Shown: positions 50,789 to 63,286 of the stretch, in pieces
How positions within the stretch are numbered: the first letter of the stretch is position 1
How the letters are laid out: every line of letters begins with the position of its first letter
Origin: Saccoglossus kowalevskii
Taxonomy: Eukaryota > Hemichordata > Enteropneusta > Harrimaniidae
Assembly: GCF_000003605.2 (NCBI RefSeq)
Contig: NW_003107089.1
Location: 1,073,660 to 1,137,659 of the forward strand
Direction: 5' to 3'
DNA length: 64,000 bases
Notes under the pieces: model-generated
What the model was told of the DNA's origin: nothing
Databases searched by the model: none
Seen by the model: only the letters and a program-made list of their open reading frames with translations
Made by a program: the position numbers and the translations under genes

Positions 50789-53700
50789 ATTTTTCAAAAT
50801 GTGAAAAATCATCATGATATTTTTGAAAAACAGTAATGTTTATATGGAGGACACTACAACAGAGTGAAATGTAATGAAAATTAAATTAGTGACATCAATA
50901 AGATTACTGTAAATATCTTTATCAGTTGAAATCAAATAGTCTGCTGCCAAATTATTGATGCTATTATATCTATGTTTTCAATCCATCCTCATTTTAAATG
51001 GAGGTGGCCTTTGTGCCACGCATGTGTGAGATAGGGGGTCAATATTAACAAAGATGGTGGAATCTGATTGTTGCATGGTTTAATACATACAAAAATGAGA
51101 CACTACTATGGTTTAACTCGATCACTCCTGTGAAGACAGGAACATAAATATTCTAACGAGTCAAATTCAGTATTTTGTGCATATCGCAACCATATTAAAA
51201 CTCACATTCGTGGTTATCGCTTCAAGACCACATTGGGTTGTGGGTAGTGTGCCCTCTATGATGATATAATGAGCGACTGACGCACAAAGATTTTCTGTGA
51301 CGCAACTAGTTGTGCTAAATAACTGGTGCATCATTGACGTCACAAAAAATCATACATATTAAAAAAAACATCTTACTATAGTTTTGGAATTTGTAAAGAA
51401 AATTTTATTTTATATTTTATAAATACGACAGAAATCATAGGCTACAACATTTTTTGTTTGTGCCTCAAGTCACCTCACATGTATACATACAATTTTATTT
51501 TTTTCCTGAAGACGAATCTCCTCAGCAGTCAATAAGCTAACGCAAATTCATTTTGGGGGATTCTATTTTGAAATCAAAATCAATCCTGTTTGAGCGCAAA
51601 CTGGTTGTGAGAAAATCCCTGTTTATCAACACAAATCTCGAACATACGTGGCATGACGACCACTACCCTTCAATTCTGAAAAAGAAACTGAATGCGATAT
51701 TGCTGATAGAACTTAAATCATGATCATGAAAAGCCATCAGAAGCGATTGGCCAGGTAATAATACAGCTGAACAAGTCTCCCTCTCGAAGTTTGTCAGATC
51801 TATGTGGGGTTATTAAAGAAAAGTTTAAGCAATCAGACAAAAAACAAGAAAAAATAAAAACCGTATCACCCTTGGTAGGTCTTGTTCTACTCACACTCAC
51901 ACAAGTATTAAGAAAAATTTCCAATAAAACTCAGACTAGGCTGGACAAATTGGCTTCCTTTCATATTTTTTTAAACTAGGGGGAACTTTCGACAAACTTT
52001 CTACTTTTTACATTTTTTCATTTTTCAACATTTCCTTTTCACAGAAAAAAACTTGTATAGAATTAATTATGGATGCTAAAAGAATGAAATTATAATCATA
52101 TACTATCTTGCATGGGGATCATGGTTTAGGGGGTTATATCAAACGTTTATTTCCTATGACTACAATATTTCACTATAAACACAATCGCCATCTTAAATTT
52201 AAATGGATGATAGCGGTACTTTTAATATTTAAAAAAAAAAAAGGTGATTGTACCCTGGGACGAAATGAAGCAGACACCTTTATCTTCACTCCATCAAAAT
52301 GTTTGATTAACCAATCAAACCTGAATAACTAATGCAAAAACAATACAATAGCCTTGTGTCAATATACTATTAGGGTTTATATACATGGTAAAAATGTGTT
52401 CTTTCAACGCTATCTCCCAAGTGACGCTATCCGCTATGGCAGGTGAAAGTCAAATTCCAATTCTCAAAAGTCAATACGAGGGGTGATAGCGTGATGATGA
52501 ATTACGTGCAAGCGGCAATACTGAGCGATTAACAATTGATATCACGAATCAATCAAACAATTATTCAATAATATAATATGCATGAATTTTACCATTTTTA
52601 GTCTTTCAGTTCCACGACCAATTAATTTCCCTTAGTTAAATTGAAGTGTCAGATTTGCAGTCCATTTGACAAAGTTAAATATTTTTTTTTTCTTACTTTG
52701 AACAGACACAGTGTCCCCGCTAGGTTCCTTTCCCCAGGGGAACAGATTAATGCTTACAGAGGGGGGATTAGCCATAACTGTAAGTGCAATCATTTAGTTT
52801 TATTCCCAAAAGTTCAATAGTAAAAATAACCACAATAAAGTACAAAATTAATGTAAATTAGTTTCCTTTTTTTAGTTACAAACTTGAAAAATATTATTCA
52901 AACGAGCATGAAATAACATAAACAATATTGAATGAAGTACTTTCAGTACTTTAAAATTAAATACTTCATGAATAATGTTGAAAGTAATTTCAATTTGGTC
53001 GAGCAGTGCAAGGAATTTATATGTAAAACTGAAGACAGGATTTTTTTTTATTTATTTCAGAAGGAATTAAAATTTGTTAAATTAATAAACAGTCAAAAAG
53101 GAAGAGCTGCACAGTGGAGATGTGATTCGTACTCATAACTGCCAAACAGAATATTTCCCATTTTAGAGTAGAAGGCAGGGGGGAGTATGTGTATGGAATG
53201 CAAGAGCCAACTGACAAATATGGATATGACGCTTGCAGATTCGTCACTGACCCGAAGATGACATGTTATATGTACTAAGTGAGAAAGCCAGATTTATGAA
53301 ACTCTCAAACTTGAACTTTTGACAGCAAACTCAGGGCTGAAAAAAGAAAGCATGATATTTAAAGAAATTGTGAGGTGCCCTAGGAACACTCTGCTCTAAG
53401 ACACGACATTTGGATCACCTCCGTCACCGACATGCGATTTGCTTGTTAATCCTCCGAGTGGACAGAAAGCAGAAAGCATGATACTTTTGTACTCAGCACG
53501 GAAGAGTCGGTGCCCTTTAAATCACAGAATACTAATACCCACACATTAGTAATGACCTGGAAAGCCCAGCTTGGTTTATGAAAAAATAATCCCTGATGTG
53601 TCACCGAACTTGATCTTGTGACACGAATATTTGACAGATATGGAATATTAAGCAGAATAAAGTGACCTGAATTTTAACACAGATGAGTGGCTTCTCGCTC

Positions 53701-55300
53701 TGTTGAAGAATTGTACTACTCTCTCTTGCTCGTTCACTCTTTCCGTCTCTGAGGACCAAATCTGTTATTCTAACATGACATCTTCTACTGCGTAAAACCA
53801 TATTACCATGGCGAGGGGGAAAAAACACATTAGACTTCGAATAAATTGATAACATTTAACACACATAAATCATAGAATATGAGAAATATAAATAAGTTGT
53901 CAATATTAAGGTGAACTGAAGTAATATTGCAAAGATCCAATCTAATTTGATACGAAACGATGAACCTATAATTTGGCGAGTCTCCCTCAGGAGACGTATC
54001 TATTCCCCGTTGTGATTTACTCCAGCGCATGATGAGAAAAAAAGGAAATGGTAAAACACACAGTCAGATATAAAATATGCTGACTATCATTTATATAATT
54101 TAGCTATTAGGACACGATTACTACAATATCTCTTTGTTCTGGGCATATTTGCAATGTTTGAACTTTCAGGGAGAACGACGTACTGTTTTTATGAATCAAT
54201 ACTGAAAAACTTGCCGCAGTGAGGCGTATAACTATATCATTACAAGTCGTTAATTTTGTGGTTTTGTGTGTGTGTTTTTTCTTGTTAAAAATCTGTATGC
54301 TGGGTTCGCGGTTGATTTTAAAAATTGTGACAATGATTATAGGGTAAGTAGCAATAGGATAATATCACCAACACTCGCTACTGCTAATTTAGACACAGAT
54401 CCTTAGCAAATGATGGTTTGTTTGTTTTTTATCTAGTAGTGCTTGTGCACTGTTATCATGTATGTTGCTTCTTTATCGTAACGGCTTACTCCATCCTCCG
54501 TCATTCTCGAGACAATCAGGCAAAGGTTTCATTCTCGCAAATCAGACAAGAAGTCAGTTTTAATAGTCAAGGTTTTTTTCTTTCTTTGTTTATCATGTTA
54601 ATGATTGTAATGTATCAAGATAAGAATCACGTATTGATTCAGATAGCGGTTCGTAGTCATGTCTGGCTTTTTTCAAAGTTATGATATCATCAATACGACC
54701 TATGAATGAGCAGTAGAATGATATGTGATGGCGAGATGACATTTGTTACAAATAAACAACAGAATGTCAGAAAATTAACTTCTGACATTAAAAGATAACA
54801 CTCTTTCTTAGTTACGAAATACAGAGCTGATCATGAGATGAACTGTGTGATCATAACTGGGATTCAAACCCTAAATATATCACCAACTGATCGTTTAATC
54901 ATGTCTTTTCCTGAAAATCTCAATATTTAAAAAAAAAAACGATTTTGGATAAACAAAGCGCTGTGTTCTTGTCATACATGTGCTCTGCTACACATGTGCC
55001 GTACATTACGGGTATTTGGGATGATTAAATCAAACAGCAGGGTTATTTATGATGCATCTTTTTATATATGCAATCCATATGAAATTAATGCATAAGAGAG
55101 AAAAGCATTTTAGTTTTAGATATTTTTCAAAATAGGGATACCCATAATGAACTCGCAATTTGGAAAAATTGAGCATAGTCAGTGAGACATGGCAACCAGG
55201 GTGTTTCTGCCGAGTCAAAGATTGATTTTTAAAAATTAATTTTAATCTGCTTTAGGACAGTGTGCACCCTCCCTTTTTCTGCAATTAAAAAAAATATTAA

Positions 55301-55483
55301 CAATTGTTATTTGAAGACAAGTTTGATAGCAGGTTATTTGAGGGAGATCCAGCAGCCCTGCAGGCTGTGTTTTCAAGTACAAAGCCAACTACCACATCGC
55401 TTGCTCAGCAGCCAAGACGTCACGAGGTTTCTTTGGCATCCAAAAGATTAGGAAATTACGCTAAAAGCTGGATATGTCATTGA
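55301..55483 (+). other. Short open stretch ending in a stop, possible terminal-exon remnant
   Basis: Sixty open codons follow an upstream stop and end at TGA (55481-55483). The peptide includes FEDKFDSRLFEGDPAALQAV and QQPRRHEVSLASKRLGNYAK, which looks protein-like. There is no ATG at the start, and the only nearby acceptor (TTTGAAG/AC) is weak. It lies in an intron of the opposite-strand RCC1-repeat gene. It may be a decayed retrogene or transposon piece, or chance. Confidence 0.2.
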
Positions 55484-56029
55484 AATATGATTTGCCTGAA
55501 GCAAGAATTTTATAAATCAAAAAAAAACAGAGAAAAAAAAAATTACCACTCTAATTTAATCATTTTCATACAAGAATTGAAATTTTTTTCGTGATTAAAA
55601 TATAAATGCTTTGTGGTATACAGGGCAAGTTTTATCTCAACATGAGGAATAATCCTGTGATCAGAAAACCGTACATGTTTCTTTAAACTAGCTGTGTATA
55701 ATATATGCATAATAAGATAATATTTTCTGCTTGGCCATAATTACAAGTTTTTAAACTTTATGACTCGTTCTAAAATACCACTTAACCTTTACTTGGTGTA
55801 TATTCACCACAATTTACGAGATCTCAACAACCTTCGTCGTCTGTAAATTGGCGAGATGACCCAGATCCTGACTCATCACTCAGGCTTTAATATCGCCTCT
55901 AGGCTATCATACATGCACAAAATCATATTGCCTTCACTATCTGAATTCCATCAATTTAACGACACCGGGCTTGACCTGTTGAAAAATGCTCCGAGGGCTT
56001 CATTAGCGATAAAAGTATTTTTCACTCAC

Positions 56030-56139
56030 CCGCAGCCGGCGACGGAGCCTGTGTCAAAGAGGAAGAGGGTGTGCCTCTCCCCACATGCTACCAGAGTGAC
56101 AAATCGGTGCTGTATCGGCCGCAGCAGATGAGGCTTCAC
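56030..56139 (-). CDS. RCC1-repeat protein, exon 2 of the visible four
   Basis: The acceptor is GCTTCTTTTTCAG/GTGAAGC and the donor is GGCTGCGG/GTGAGTG. The exon is 110 bp: 36 codons plus two bases of a Gly codon finished in the next exon. The peptide reads VKPHLLRPIQHRFVTLVACG, then ERHTLFLFDTGSVAGCG. VACGERHTLFL matches the RCC1 signature exactly. The position normally filled by Trp or Phe before Gly in a blade strand is Cys here (AGCG), followed by SNSFGQ from the next exon. The GC content is higher than in the surrounding intron, as expected of coding sequence. Confidence 0.92.
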
Positions 56140-56880
56140 CTGAAAAAGAAGCCAGAGTTATGAGATATGGTGTAATCCATAACAGAACATAAAACTGTGC
56201 AATCAGACGCTGCCTTGAAACCTACGCATCATAATAACTAGGGAGGCAATGAGAATAAATCATGCAGACTTTTAATATATCCGGACGAGTTATTTCATAA
56301 TAATCCCTACATCAAAACAAGGTGATGTCAATAACATTGGTAGCACAGTCAAAACTAGGTTAAATTGTAACCTGATTTTAATAAGGCAATAAAACAAGCT
56401 GTAAACCATGTAGTAAAAAGTTCTAGGCGCGACATTGGCAAGGTTCATGACTTCAAGACTTTATTGAGAAGGTCAAACTGTGGACAAGTTCAGATACAGC
56501 ATGATCACAATGATCCTCTTATCATAGCGATCATTCAAATCGAATAGTTGAAAACGAGGTTAAAACTAGACTGAGAGGGCAGGTCAACTAATCTAGAGGG
56601 ACCACACGATGAACACTGATGAAGTTAGCTCTAGATGATGGATGAGTATTTTACGTTGAATCTCACAAATTATATTGAATTTAGTTTTTTTATACTTGCA
56701 AATGAAGGGAGTAGCAAGATGGGCATAAAAAAAAAATGAAATGATGCAGGTAATCCCCGAGAGAGATTTTCGACCCAAATCATATTTAATTTTCAATTTT
56801 CATAAATACCAACTTGGTGGGACAAGTAATTGAGCAGTATAATGATAAATAACACAGTGTTGGTATAACTGAATTTGTTA

Positions 56881-57220
56881 GCAGCGACAGGCAACGGGGA
56901 CAGTAGTCGCCTTAATGAAATATGTCAATTACCTAAGGGATGATGTCCCACTCCGTGGAAATCAGTAGAAACTCCCTAATAATTCCCGGGTGGGAAAAAT
57001 TGATACGGATTAGTGTCGGTAATCGGTAGTTGAAACCAAAACACGGATTTGTGTCCGCTCACCAACTAATTCCCTTCCCTCTTGAGATGCATGGGATGAA
57101 CTGCGGAATTCACTTAACTAATCCCGGGGTTTTTCTATGGTGCCATGCAGTCACTCCGCTAAGATTAACCAACCATTAGGGAGATATAAATATCCATAGA
57201 CGACAGACAATCACATTATT
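56881..57220. promoter_or_regulatory. Candidate intronic regulatory block with TAATCC-type sites
   Basis: The block is compact, low in homopolymers and richer in GC than its flanks. It contains GGATTAG at 57007-57013 and TAATCC at 57119-57124, both fitting the site preferred by K50 homeodomain proteins such as Otx and Goosecoid. It also has TAATAATTCCCGGG and AAGATTAACCAACCATTA words. It lies 0.7-1.1 kb upstream of exon 2 in transcription order. Regulatory function is inferred from composition and motif words only. Confidence 0.25.
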
Positions 57221-57954
57221 ATAATATTCTTATTGCTTGCTCACAGAATTAATTCAAGAATGATAGTCCGATGACAAGCTCATAAGATGACAGGGATGAG
57301 TTCAAGACAGAATTGTTTTTTACCATCAGTGTTGAATGATATAGCATAATCCCACCAAGTTTTACTGGTGGCATGCCGGCTTACGAACAGGCATTCAAAT
57401 TTTGTAAGAAATAACACTCTTAATTTATATGTAGATGCATATGGACATGATATGGTTTCTAAACAGGTAAAGGGAACACTGCCACCAAGTGGTCGGAATT
57501 AGATATAGAAATGGGAAAAAACAATCAGTAGCATGGTGAGTATATATACTGCCCTCAAGCAGATGCCAATAAAGTATTATGACTTTTGTTTTTCAAATAA
57601 ATCCACTGGGCATTAAATTGATTGTTCTAGATAAAGAAGGCTGATAATTTAAATTTTTAGCACGAGGTATTGTGAGACGCCAATAAAATACTAAAATCAC
57701 CATTTATCATGGTTTGCATGGGACACGATAACATTTCTGGCATTTTCAAACTGTTATTTGTTTGAGAAGTTACAGGAAAAGCATGCGAAAATTAGCCTTC
57801 TTCAGCAAATTACAGAAACATTTTTCACACCTTTTGTTTTCAGGGCACAAAACTTAAATAATATACAGAGTGTTACTCGCACAGTGTTGAAAAGTCTTGT
57901 CTTTCCTTTAAAAACATTTTGAACACGTTAGAGAACACAAATTTGTAATCATAA

Positions 57955-58590
57955 ACATAGGTCGCATTGACGCTGCAGTTCGGCGTCTTCTACACCGATC
58001 TGACGCATATCGCGCTAGGTGTGCCGGGAGTTTGTTCGAAATTTTGAACGTTTCAAAGTCAATCGTCGATTGACACGTATTTTACGGATATATTAAATCG
58101 TTTCAGAGACCTATTTACTAAATAATGATAAATGAAACTTAGAAAACTTGTAAGAACAAACTGAGCCCAAATCGCGCAAATTGCAATAAGTTTACGCTGC
58201 TAGAGTCTGGTTCGGATGGAGTTCTACGCGTGATTTTATTGCGCTCAAGGACGTTCTATTTTCGAACTAGTTGAAACCGGAAATAACGCAACTACTTTCG
58301 AACTTCAAACACAAATTTGATTATCGTTATTATGTGTTAGTTTCTGTTGTTTCAAAGATTGAATTATGTATGACAATAATATTTCACTCTATAAACAATA
58401 TTTCACTAAAATATGTGATTCAAAGGCAACCCAAATTGTAAAAAGAAATAGCAAGTTCCGCGTATAAACACTGTTGTAAAGAGGCGGCGGAGCGGAATTT
58501 TAGCCAAAATCGGCTAGTAAGGCGTCATATGACACAGGTTTGTGCTGGGACAGCGCTTCGGGTGACGACACAACGCATAAGTCGAACATA
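57955..58590. promoter_or_regulatory. CpG-dense patch: possible alternative promoter or young insertion
   Basis: About forty CpG dinucleotides lie in roughly 640 bp by eye count, with the first 120 bp holding about fourteen, while the neighbouring intron has very few. It contains an ETS-like CCGGAAAT within GAAACCGGAAATAACGC and GAGGCGGCGGAGCGG near 58480. It has no long frame. In invertebrates with patchy methylation, retained CpG marks unmethylated promoters or recently inserted DNA. No terminal repeats are visible. Both readings remain open. Confidence 0.35.
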
Positions 58591-58683
58591 TTTATGCATC
58601 CACCAACCAACTATCAGCATTCAACCCAAACTTAGGCTAGTGTGGGGAAAAAAGAAATAATTTAACGTACTTATTAATTTAAC

Positions 58684-58775
58684 TGTATTTGCTCTATTAG
58701 AATCACATCTCCAATAAAACTACATAAACCCAAAATTGCATTTATTTTATGCTGGATCATTAAAATATTATAGAC
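58684..58775 (+). repeat. Dispersed repeat family C, copy 3
   Basis: This reads TTTGCTCTATTAGAATCACA, then TCTCCAATAAAACTACATAA, ACCCAAAATTGCATTTATTT and a GATCATTAAAATATTATA word. It follows the same order as the copies at 3912 and 24494. It abuts the 112-bp tandem array, whose first unit starts a few bases to the right. Confidence 0.55.
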
Positions 58776-58778
58776 AAA

Positions 58779-59200
58779 TTTTTCTTTTTATACGCAAGTT
58801 CATGCGCTAATAATAGAGAAAGACAGTATTTCAAATTTAAAGGCCCCACCACACCCTACTCAAAACCTGGGCCAATCTAACCATAGACAATTTTTCTTTT
58901 TATACGTAAGGTAATGTGCTAATAATAGAGAAAGGCAGTATTTCAAATTGAATGGCCCACCACACCCTACTCAAAACCTAGGCCATTTTTCTTTTTATAC
59001 GTAAGTTCATGTGCTAATAATAGAGAAAGACAGTATTTCAAATTTAAAGGCCCCACCACACCCTACTCAAAACCTGGGCCAATCTAACCATAGACAATTT
59101 TTCTTTTTATACGTAAGTTCATGTGCTAATAATAGAGAAAGACAGTATTTCAAATTGAAAGGCCCACCCCCATCCCAATCAAAACATAGGCCAATCTGGA
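58779..59200. repeat. 112-bp tandem repeat, four units
   Basis: The word TTTTCTTTTTATACG starts at 58779, 58892, 58987 and 59099. Units are about 113, 95 and 112 bp, and the last one is complete to about 59200. Each unit carries TGCTAATAATAGAGAAAG, CAGTATTTCAAATT and CACCCTACTCAAAACC (the last word altered in unit 4). The second unit lacks about 17 bp (AATCTAACCATAGACAA) at its junction with the third. The units are highly similar, which indicates a recent local duplication inside the RCC1-gene intron. Confidence 0.9.
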
Positions 59201-61762
59201 AATGGTTTGGCAACGTTTAGTTAGTGATACATGTTTGATCTGTCCTGTCACATTTGCTAAGACAGGATTTAACACACCCGCAGCGTTGATGGCCACACTG
59301 ACCCATGCACACTGCAAAGCATGCATATACATCAACAGACAGAAATGCATACATGAGCTGGTGCTAATAAATAAACAAACAAAACTAGTGCAACACATCA
59401 TGCATGTGTGGAGGAAACAATTTAAACAAACACATCAATCCCGGGTGGAGGAAACAATTAGCAACTATACACACCATGTCCTGGACACCTAGAGATAGTT
59501 TTAGAATTAGTGTTAGAATGTGTTAATATAAAATAATAATAAAAAAAAACGTGTGAAAAAACTTGGTAAGTTACCTGCTACGTAAAACATTATGTTAACA
59601 GCACCCACCACCCCTTTTAATATAAATGGTTTCACCCAACCACTTAGGGGGTTAATGAGCAAGTTATTTGATAGCAGGGTGGTTCTCACGAAGAGATTCA
59701 GATGGGGTTAACACCACATTATCTGGAAAAATAAAACTAGGATTAACTAAATGTGTATATTTACTGTACATGAAGACACTTGCCTCATCATCAAGAACGA
59801 CATTATTTGATGATTGAAAAGTTTTACACCAAAGAATGTATATACCTATGAGAACAGGAACGACACAGATTTAAACACCAGTGTGAATTTAAATGTTAAG
59901 TCAACAAGAATGGCATGCTTGTGATGAGGCACTGTTATGAGACCAATCACTGGGCTATAAAGGCAACAGCATGCATCTATTCCAAGCTACTGTAGAAAAA
60001 AGAAATATTATTCTCAGGGAAGAAGATGTATGCTATTGCTAAACGAATGATTGGCCAGTCAATGGGTACTTCATAACACATCGCATACAGATTAACAGTT
60101 TAGTTTCAGTCAGTGACATTTTTTTCAAAAAACAAGTTGCTTGCAGTTCTCAAGCCATTTCTCAAGCCAAAATGAGTTGACCAACCATGGTCGTGACTCT
60201 AGATGTGATGTGTTACAAGGATACAAACTAAGACAATGGGATAACTTCATGTACAGTAATATGTGTTAGCTTACATTACACACTGTCAATAAAGCACTAC
60301 ACATGGCTTCTCTGTAAAACTGAACCTTCCCGTTTAAACACTTCAGGGCTACGTAGTGCTCTCTACTTCTGTCTCCCACTATAAAACTTTAGATACTGAT
60401 AGTATGGCCCAAAAAAGATTTTTAATTAATTTGAATTATGTTTTTCTGCTATAATACTTCAATATTTCAATAATCAAGAAGTAGGAGCTGTCTTTAAATT
60501 CAGTAATAGAGGTACATTTTCTTGCATAAACTTTCAAAATACCAAGTCTCTGTGATACAAGTTGTTGGAGATGGCATGGTAACTTTCTGGTCATTGGGGT
60601 CAATTGAGGATACTTGAAGATACACAAAAAATATTTTTAGTATTAAACCATCACCCAACATGGGTCAAAAGTTTTGTCAGCCAACCACAAAATAAAACAA
60701 AAACGGTATAATTAAATTATATCATAGTAGTACATGAATATAATGAATATATCACTATGGTTACAGCATGATAGCTCCATGGTTACATGGACCGTGTGAC
60801 GCATGCCTAAATATTGGTCTACCAAGGTTACAGCGTTCTTATCTTATCACGAAATATATATAGCAGACAATAATTAATAATGAATCAGGATCTTTTGAAA
60901 TCAAATTGCGATGATGCAGAAAAAAACAATTTACATTTCAAATAGGGTTTGAATGTATTGTTAATTTTCTGAATGATAAAAACGGACGTCTGCACTCGTT
61001 TGTCACGGTTTTTATGATAGTTATATGAATATGCTAAGTTGTTCAGCAAGGTTTTTTTTTTCTTTTCTGGAATAGATTGATTAACACAGCATTACACTTG
61101 CTGATATCTCAGCAAAAATAATCTAAAAGCAAACAAAATTTTGACTGACACTAGTAAACATATTTTTTGAACTAAATTTGGTGGTATACATAACCCATGA
61201 TGGGCAATGGTTTATTGTTTATCCTAGATTTGTAACTCATTTGCATTCAGCAACATAATGTATGGAGTCACATTTGTTCAGTTGCAGTATATATACGAAG
61301 AAGAATTGTCAGCAAACAAGCTGCTCTCTGATTGGTCTGATAGTTAGGAGTTAGGGTTGGGCAGCCAATCAGGCACAGTGTTGTAAATAGCTTCACCTAG
61401 ATTCCATTTGTGTGGCATTTACTATAATAATCACTGTGATCTTCTTTCATAACAGAAGTGCATTATTAAAATCAGCCCATGGGATATACTTTAAATTTAA
61501 ACCCATATTTGCAAAGATCAAACACTTCAAATAAAATCAATTTTACACAAACAGATTTGTTCAGTTTTACAGATGACTTTGGGGCTAGTAAAAGCTGTGT
61601 TAATTGTATCAAGATGCCCACTAAAGCCAACAAGTGCAACGATACAAAACCGCTTTTAAACACTACACAGCCTTGCATTCTTATACCTCATCTAGATATC
61701 GGCCCTTATCACTCTGATGCAACAGGATATGTGGCAAAATCTGCAACAAAAAGACAGAAGAA

Positions 61763-61782
61763 AAACAAACAAACAAACAAAC
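61763..61782. repeat. (AAAC)n microsatellite
   Basis: A short perfect run of AAAC units. It gives the Lys/Gln/Thr/Asn-rich part of an otherwise unsupported plus-strand open frame. Confidence 0.85.
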
Positions 61783-62509
61783 GACAAAGTTTTATTGGTG
61801 AACATTTAAATGGGTAAAGTTAGTTTAGAAAAAAAAATTAAAATGAGACGAAATAGTAATTATAGTTTATATGTAGATTCATGATTGCGCATATCATTTA
61901 CATCTGTGACGTTTACTATATAAAGTAACACCGATAATTGCGAATCATTTAGATGGTGGCTAGCGGCTACAAAGACAAGAGATTATGGTTGGCAGTGAAG
62001 TGAGTGCATGCTCATGTCAGCGAGTGACTTGATGTTGTCGATCTATATCTTTTGTGAGCTGCATGAGCTTCTTTAGCCATTATCTCATCACCGTCACCAT
62101 GCACTCCAAAACTTTCGGTCACTGACATGTCTTGCCATGGGTCCAAACTATTACAATCTTCTTGGAGAATGCTGATTTAATGTTTTCTTAAATCACTGCC
62201 CAACAATCATCATTATGCCCAAAGCCTGAATGTCTCAGTTTGGTCACACCCTTATGATATACATATTTTATTTTGTCATGTTCTTTTATATTTTATACAT
62301 ATTCTATGCTACATACAGTGATACTTACATATCACAGTATTTTAATATTTCTTATATTATTAATATTTGTCTGTAGTATTCTTATCGTTCACTAATGTTG
62401 AATTCTTTTTAAATCAATTTTTATATTTCATGTACTTTTATTATTTACTTTATTAATCTGAAAACCTAAAAGGAAATGTTAACTCTTTCTTTACGGTATT
62501 AATAAAGCA

Positions 62510-62539
62510 TTATTCTATTCTTCTCTATTCTATTCTATT
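62510..62539. repeat. (TATTC)n microsatellite
   Basis: A slightly interrupted run of TATTC/TCTATTC units. It directly follows TTAATAAAGCAT, so it may be the tail of a retroposed element. Confidence 0.75.
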
Positions 62540-62639
62540 AAGCTGCCATGCACACAAATACACCCACCTCAGCTTTGACAATGGACGTGAAAGGGTTTCT
62601 GTCTGACAAATCAACACATGGGAAGAATTGCTTCTTAAG

Positions 62640-62855
62640 ATAGCAGTGGAAATACAATGGCCTATTAATATTTAAATTGGGTTACTTAATATGCATAGAT
62701 TGGTACTAAAATCTATTCAGATCTTGTAATTGTCCCCTGTCTGATTATTGAGTTCATAGGAATCAAGTGACTGCTTCTCAGACAATAGAAGAAAAACAGT
62801 GGCTTATTAATATGCAAATTTGGGTAATTATTTTTATTCATAGAGTGGTAGTAAA
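62640..62855. repeat. Local direct duplication of a repeat segment
   Basis: AATGGCCTATTAATATTTAA near 62658 and GTGGCTTATTAATATGCAAA near 62800 begin two similar stretches. Each is followed by a TTGGGT(A/T)A word, an ATGCATAGATTGGTA/ATTCATAGAGTGGTA word and AGTAAAA or ACTAAAA. The copies are about 142 bp apart. The segment is probably part of a decayed interspersed repeat. Confidence 0.4.
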
Positions 62856-62856
62856 A

Positions 62857-62950
62857 CTGCTGTGAAATACTTTATTTTCATCTATATTTTATTTTCGCTA
62901 TTTTCTTGGAAGGTCATTTTGTGATAAATAAAATTCCATGTGAACATCTA
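62857..62950. repeat. Partial family B element
   Basis: TGCTGTGAAATACTTTATTT followed by TCATCTATATTTTATTTTCG and CTATTTTC matches the left half of the element at 28234-28445. The matching right terminus is not evident, so this looks like a truncated copy. Confidence 0.5.
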
Positions 62951-63286
62951 ATTAAATATTCATGAATATTATAGGTAATATAGGTCAGGTTTTAATTTTT
63001 TCAATTATCTGATTATTGAGTTTCATCTGAATTGGTGTACTACATGGGTCTTAAGATATCAGACTAACAGACAGACAAAGAAACACAGACAGTGACACAC
63101 AAAAGCTCCCATTTCGTGCTCTACATATATGTGATATTGAAACCATATGTGGGGAATAGCAATGAATAAATATTCAAATTTGTTATACTGTATTACGTCT
63201 GACAGAAAACAAAAATCTGGATTACTGTTTTTCACAAATGTTCACGTTGGGGTCTAACATTGACAATAACTTGACTTATATCTCAC

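Larger units (their letters stand above)
48792..56029 (-). other. Intron between exons 2 and 3 of the RCC1-repeat gene
   Basis: This 7238-bp intron, phase 2, contains a diverged fold-back element (50563-50788), a possible plus-strand exon (49936-50070) and an unrecognised plus-strand open stretch (55301-55483). It also has a region of weak internal duplication at about 53230-53640, where AGAAAGCATGATA recurs about 125 bp apart. No clear antisense gene can be assembled from these. Confidence 0.7.
56140..63286 (-). other. Intron between exons 1 and 2 of the RCC1-repeat gene
   Basis: This 7147-bp intron, phase 0, is the most eventful. It holds a candidate regulatory block (56881-57220), a CpG-dense patch (57955-58590), a family C repeat copy (58684-58775), a 112-bp tandem array (58779-59200), a (TATTC)n run and decayed repeats at 62560-63120. 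The open frame at 61479-61817 on the plus strand contains an AAAC microsatellite and is not called. Confidence 0.75.

Noticed and set aside
54850-54880. B-box-like word GGTTTGAATCCC on the minus strand, considered as a tRNA
   Set aside because: No A box at the right distance and no cloverleaf can be drawn.
55856-56131. Plus-strand open frame over exon 2 of the RCC1-repeat gene
   Set aside because: It is the antisense shadow of the coding exon at 56030-56139.
59202-59401. Minus-strand patch with VAINAAGV, recalling the NNAG motif of short-chain dehydrogenases
   Set aside because: Only a few residues match. The expected Rossmann glycine motif and YxxxK are absent nearby, and the flanking splice sites do not give a consistent exon. 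Probably chance.
61479-61817. Plus-strand open frame of 112 codons
   Set aside because: Contains an AAAC microsatellite, AT-driven composition, no domain and no splice support. It lies in an intron of the opposite-strand gene.
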